Shown here piece after piece: positions 4,428-5,728 of a stretch of 5,728 bases of DNA (its first letter is position 1; the number at the start of each line of letters is the position of its first letter). The notes beneath the pieces were generated by a model. That model was not told where the DNA came from and did not search any database. It saw only the letters and a program-made list of their open reading frames with translations. Location: NCBI GenBank assembly GCA_025997795.1, contig BNVB01000105.1, positions 1 through 5,728 of the forward strand, given 5' to 3'. The stretch is from Spirochaetia bacterium. Lineage in GTDB: Bacteria; Spirochaetota; Spirochaetia; Treponematales; Breznakiellaceae. A program made the position numbers and the translations under genes.

Positions 4428-5728
4428 ATGCTTGATACGATTATAAAAGCCCTCTTTGGGTCCCAGCATGAACGGGATCTTAAACGGCTCTTGCCCATAC
4501 TACAGACAGTAAACGAAAAAGAAAGCTGGGCCGCCGCCCTTGACACCGGCGCTTTTCCCGGCATTACCGAAGATTTCCGCCGCCGCTACCGGGAAGGCGA
4601 AAGCCTTGATGCTCTTTTACCCGAAGCATTTGCGCTGGTCCGGGAAGCAAGCCGCCGTAAACTTGGTGAACGGCCCTACGATGTACAGATCATGGGGTCC
4701 GTTGTACTGCACCAGGGAAAGATTGTAGAAATGAAAACCGGCGAAGGTAAAACCCTTATGAGTGTCGCCGCCGCATACCTTAATGCCATTCCCGGCAACG
4801 GGGTCCATATTGTAACGGTAAACGATTACCTGGCGGGCCGGGATGCAGACTGGATGCGGCCGGTTTTTACGTCCTTGGGAGTTACCGTGGGAACCATCCT
4901 TTCCGATATGGATAACGAACGGCGAAAGCTTAACTATGCCGCGGACATTACCTACGGGACCAACAATGAATTTGGTTTTGACTACCTCCGGGACAATATG
5001 CTTTGGGAACTGGACAAGCGGGTCCAGCGGGGGCATCCCTTCTGCATTGTAGATGAAATTGACTCTATCCTTATCGACGAAGCCCGGACACCGCTTATTA
5101 TTTCAGGCGCTGCCGAAGACGATACCTTCAAGTATGCCGAGGTGGATAAATTGCTTTCCACCCTGGAGGAGGTCCGCAAAAAGGACAACGGCGATTACCC
5201 CGATGAAACCCAGGGTGAAGAAGTTATTGGGGACTACAAACTAAACGAAAAAAACAAAAACATTTCTTTTACCAATAATGGGATGGCTAAAATAGAGGAG
5301 CTGCTCCAGAGGCGGAACCTTATCAAGGGCGCCATTGTGGACGAAGAAAATTTTGAGTACCTCCACTACTTTACCCAGGCCCTGCGGGCTCACAAATTAT
5401 TCCACATTGATGTGGACTATGTGGTTCAGGAAGGCCTTGTCCAGATCGTGGACGAATTTACCGGCCGCATACTGCACGGCCGGCGTTATTCCGACGGCCT
5501 CCACCAGGCCATTGAAGCCAAGGAGCGGATAAAAATTGCCCAGAGGAACCGGACCCTGGCAACAATTACCTTCCAAAACTACTTCCGTATGTACCAAAAA
5601 ATCTCCGGCGGCCTGGATACGGACCAGATGCACACGGGAAGCAATTTCCTGGCGGATTGCGTCTATCATTGTTTCAAAAATCTGGAAACCTTCAAGTTTG
5701 TATTCGGTAAGGGGATTTTTTTGGGCAT
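4428..5728 (+). CDS. secA: Protein translocase ATPase subunit SecA (N-terminal part; sequence breaks after residue 394)
   Basis: SecA is the motor ATPase that pushes preproteins through SecYEG at the inner membrane. The start MLDTIIKALFGSQHERDLKR is a typical SecA N-terminus. Walker A MKTGEGKTL is at residues 102-110 with the lysine at 108, Walker B is VDEIDSILIDEARTP with D209-E210, the preprotein-crosslinking region follows, and VDEFTGR is at 341-347. Family-like sequence continues through TFQNYFRMYQKISG, ending at residue 394 (base 5609). The universal next segment, MTGTA-TEA-EF, is absent. From there the frame stays open to the edge but encodes about 40 residues unlike SecA in any plus-strand frame. 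The bases instead encode the SecA C-terminal region on the minus strand, so a large middle part is missing and the end is inverted. Annotate only 4428-5609 as reliable SecA. secA is divergent from the lipoprotein operon and has no visible Shine-Dalgarno. Confidence 0.92.
   Translation, partial: MLDTIIKALFGSQHERDLKRLLPILQTVNEKESWAAALDTGAFPGITEDFRRRYREGESLDALLPEAFALVREASRRKLGERPYDVQIMGSVVLHQGKIVEMKTGEGKTLMSVAAAYLNAIPGNGVHIVTVNDYLAGRDADWMRPVFTSLGVTVGTILSDMDNERRKLNYAADITYGTNNEFGFDYLRDNMLWELDKRVQRGHPFCIVDEIDSILIDEARTPLIISGAAEDDTFKYAEVDKLLSTLEEVRKKDNGDYPDETQGEEVIGDYKLNEKNKNISFTNNGMAKIEELLQRRNLIKGAIVDEENFEYLHYFTQALRAHKLFHIDVDYVVQEGLVQIVDEFTGRILHGRRYSDGLHQAIEAKERIKIAQRNRTLATITFQNYFRMYQKISGGLDTDQMHTGSNFLADCVYHCFKNLETFKFVFGKGIFLG
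5607..5612. other. Inversion or chimeric junction within secA
   Basis: Plus-strand SecA reading ends at the GGC glycine codon at 5607-5609. Minus-strand SecA C-terminal reading can be followed down to the glutamine codon at 5615-5613. The six bases GGCGGC between them cannot be assigned to one side, which fits a join with a few bases of microhomology. Confidence 0.8.
5610..5728 (-). pseudogene. secA: Inverted C-terminal fragment of SecA
   Basis: Read on the minus strand from the right edge in the frame whose first full codon is GCC at 5726-5724, the bases give AQKNPLTEYKLEGF, then QIFETMIDAIRQEIAS, then RVHLVRIQ, ending at about 5613. This matches the SecA region just before the C-terminal linker; the E. 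coli counterpart is GYAQKDPKQEYKRESF near residue 800. The fragment therefore belongs about 400 residues downstream of the plus-strand part and in the opposite orientation. Beyond 5607 the same frame continues open only as antisense of the upstream secA sequence. It is not a functional gene here. It is most simply a chimeric join at a contig end, less likely a real inversion. Confidence 0.85.

Noticed and set aside
5397..5669. Minus-strand 90-residue open frame starting MIDAIRQEIAS
   Set aside because: Its first part is the inverted SecA C-terminal fragment, which actually extends upstream of the ATG to the window edge. The rest, below about 5607, is antisense to plus-strand secA. It is not an independent gene.
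5610..5728. Simple frameshift as the cause of the lost SecA similarity
   Set aside because: I translated all three plus frames after 5609. None contains MTGTA, TEA-EF or other expected SecA sequence, whereas the minus strand does match SecA.

Overview
The window most resembles the chromosome of a spirochaete, probably a Treponema of the termite- or animal-gut type. This is inferred from moderate GC, a relaxed lipobox (F-S-G-C) on the surface lipoprotein, and the look of the SecA sequence; no rRNA or other taxonomic marker is present. Five compact genes lie on the minus strand. A divergent secA starts on the plus strand and runs to the right edge. The first 57 bases hold only the 3' end of an unrecognised plus-strand gene.

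Layout, in transcription order on the minus strand from about 4348 down to 61: (1) a secreted lipoprotein with propeller-like repeats; (2) a fused NAD(P)H-hydrate epimerase/dehydratase (Nnr), coupled by a GTGA stop/start overlap; (3) a small single-pass membrane protein overlapping nnr by 8 bases; (4) a small four-helix membrane protein, reached after a 69-base spacer carrying an 18-bp tandem repeat; (5) a MutT-type Nudix hydrolase 3 bases further on. The overlaps and lack of obvious internal terminators suggest one operon. It pairs two housekeeping damage-repair enzymes, one for hydrated NAD(P)H and one for oxidised nucleotides, with three envelope proteins of unknown job.

The 80-base gap at 4348-4427 holds two candidate back-to-back promoters, one for the operon and one for secA. 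Both would start transcription almost at the start codon, and neither gene has a clear Shine-Dalgarno sequence.

The most important observation is at the right end. SecA is collinear with its family for residues 1-394 (up to about 5609). The remaining 119 bases then encode the C-terminal part of SecA on the opposite strand. This is an inverted junction inside secA, skipping roughly 1.2 kb of the gene. A chimeric read, amplification or assembly artefact at a contig edge is the likeliest cause, because the join would destroy an essential gene; a real inversion cannot be excluded from the sequence alone. I see no novel defence, mobile or CRISPR system in this window.
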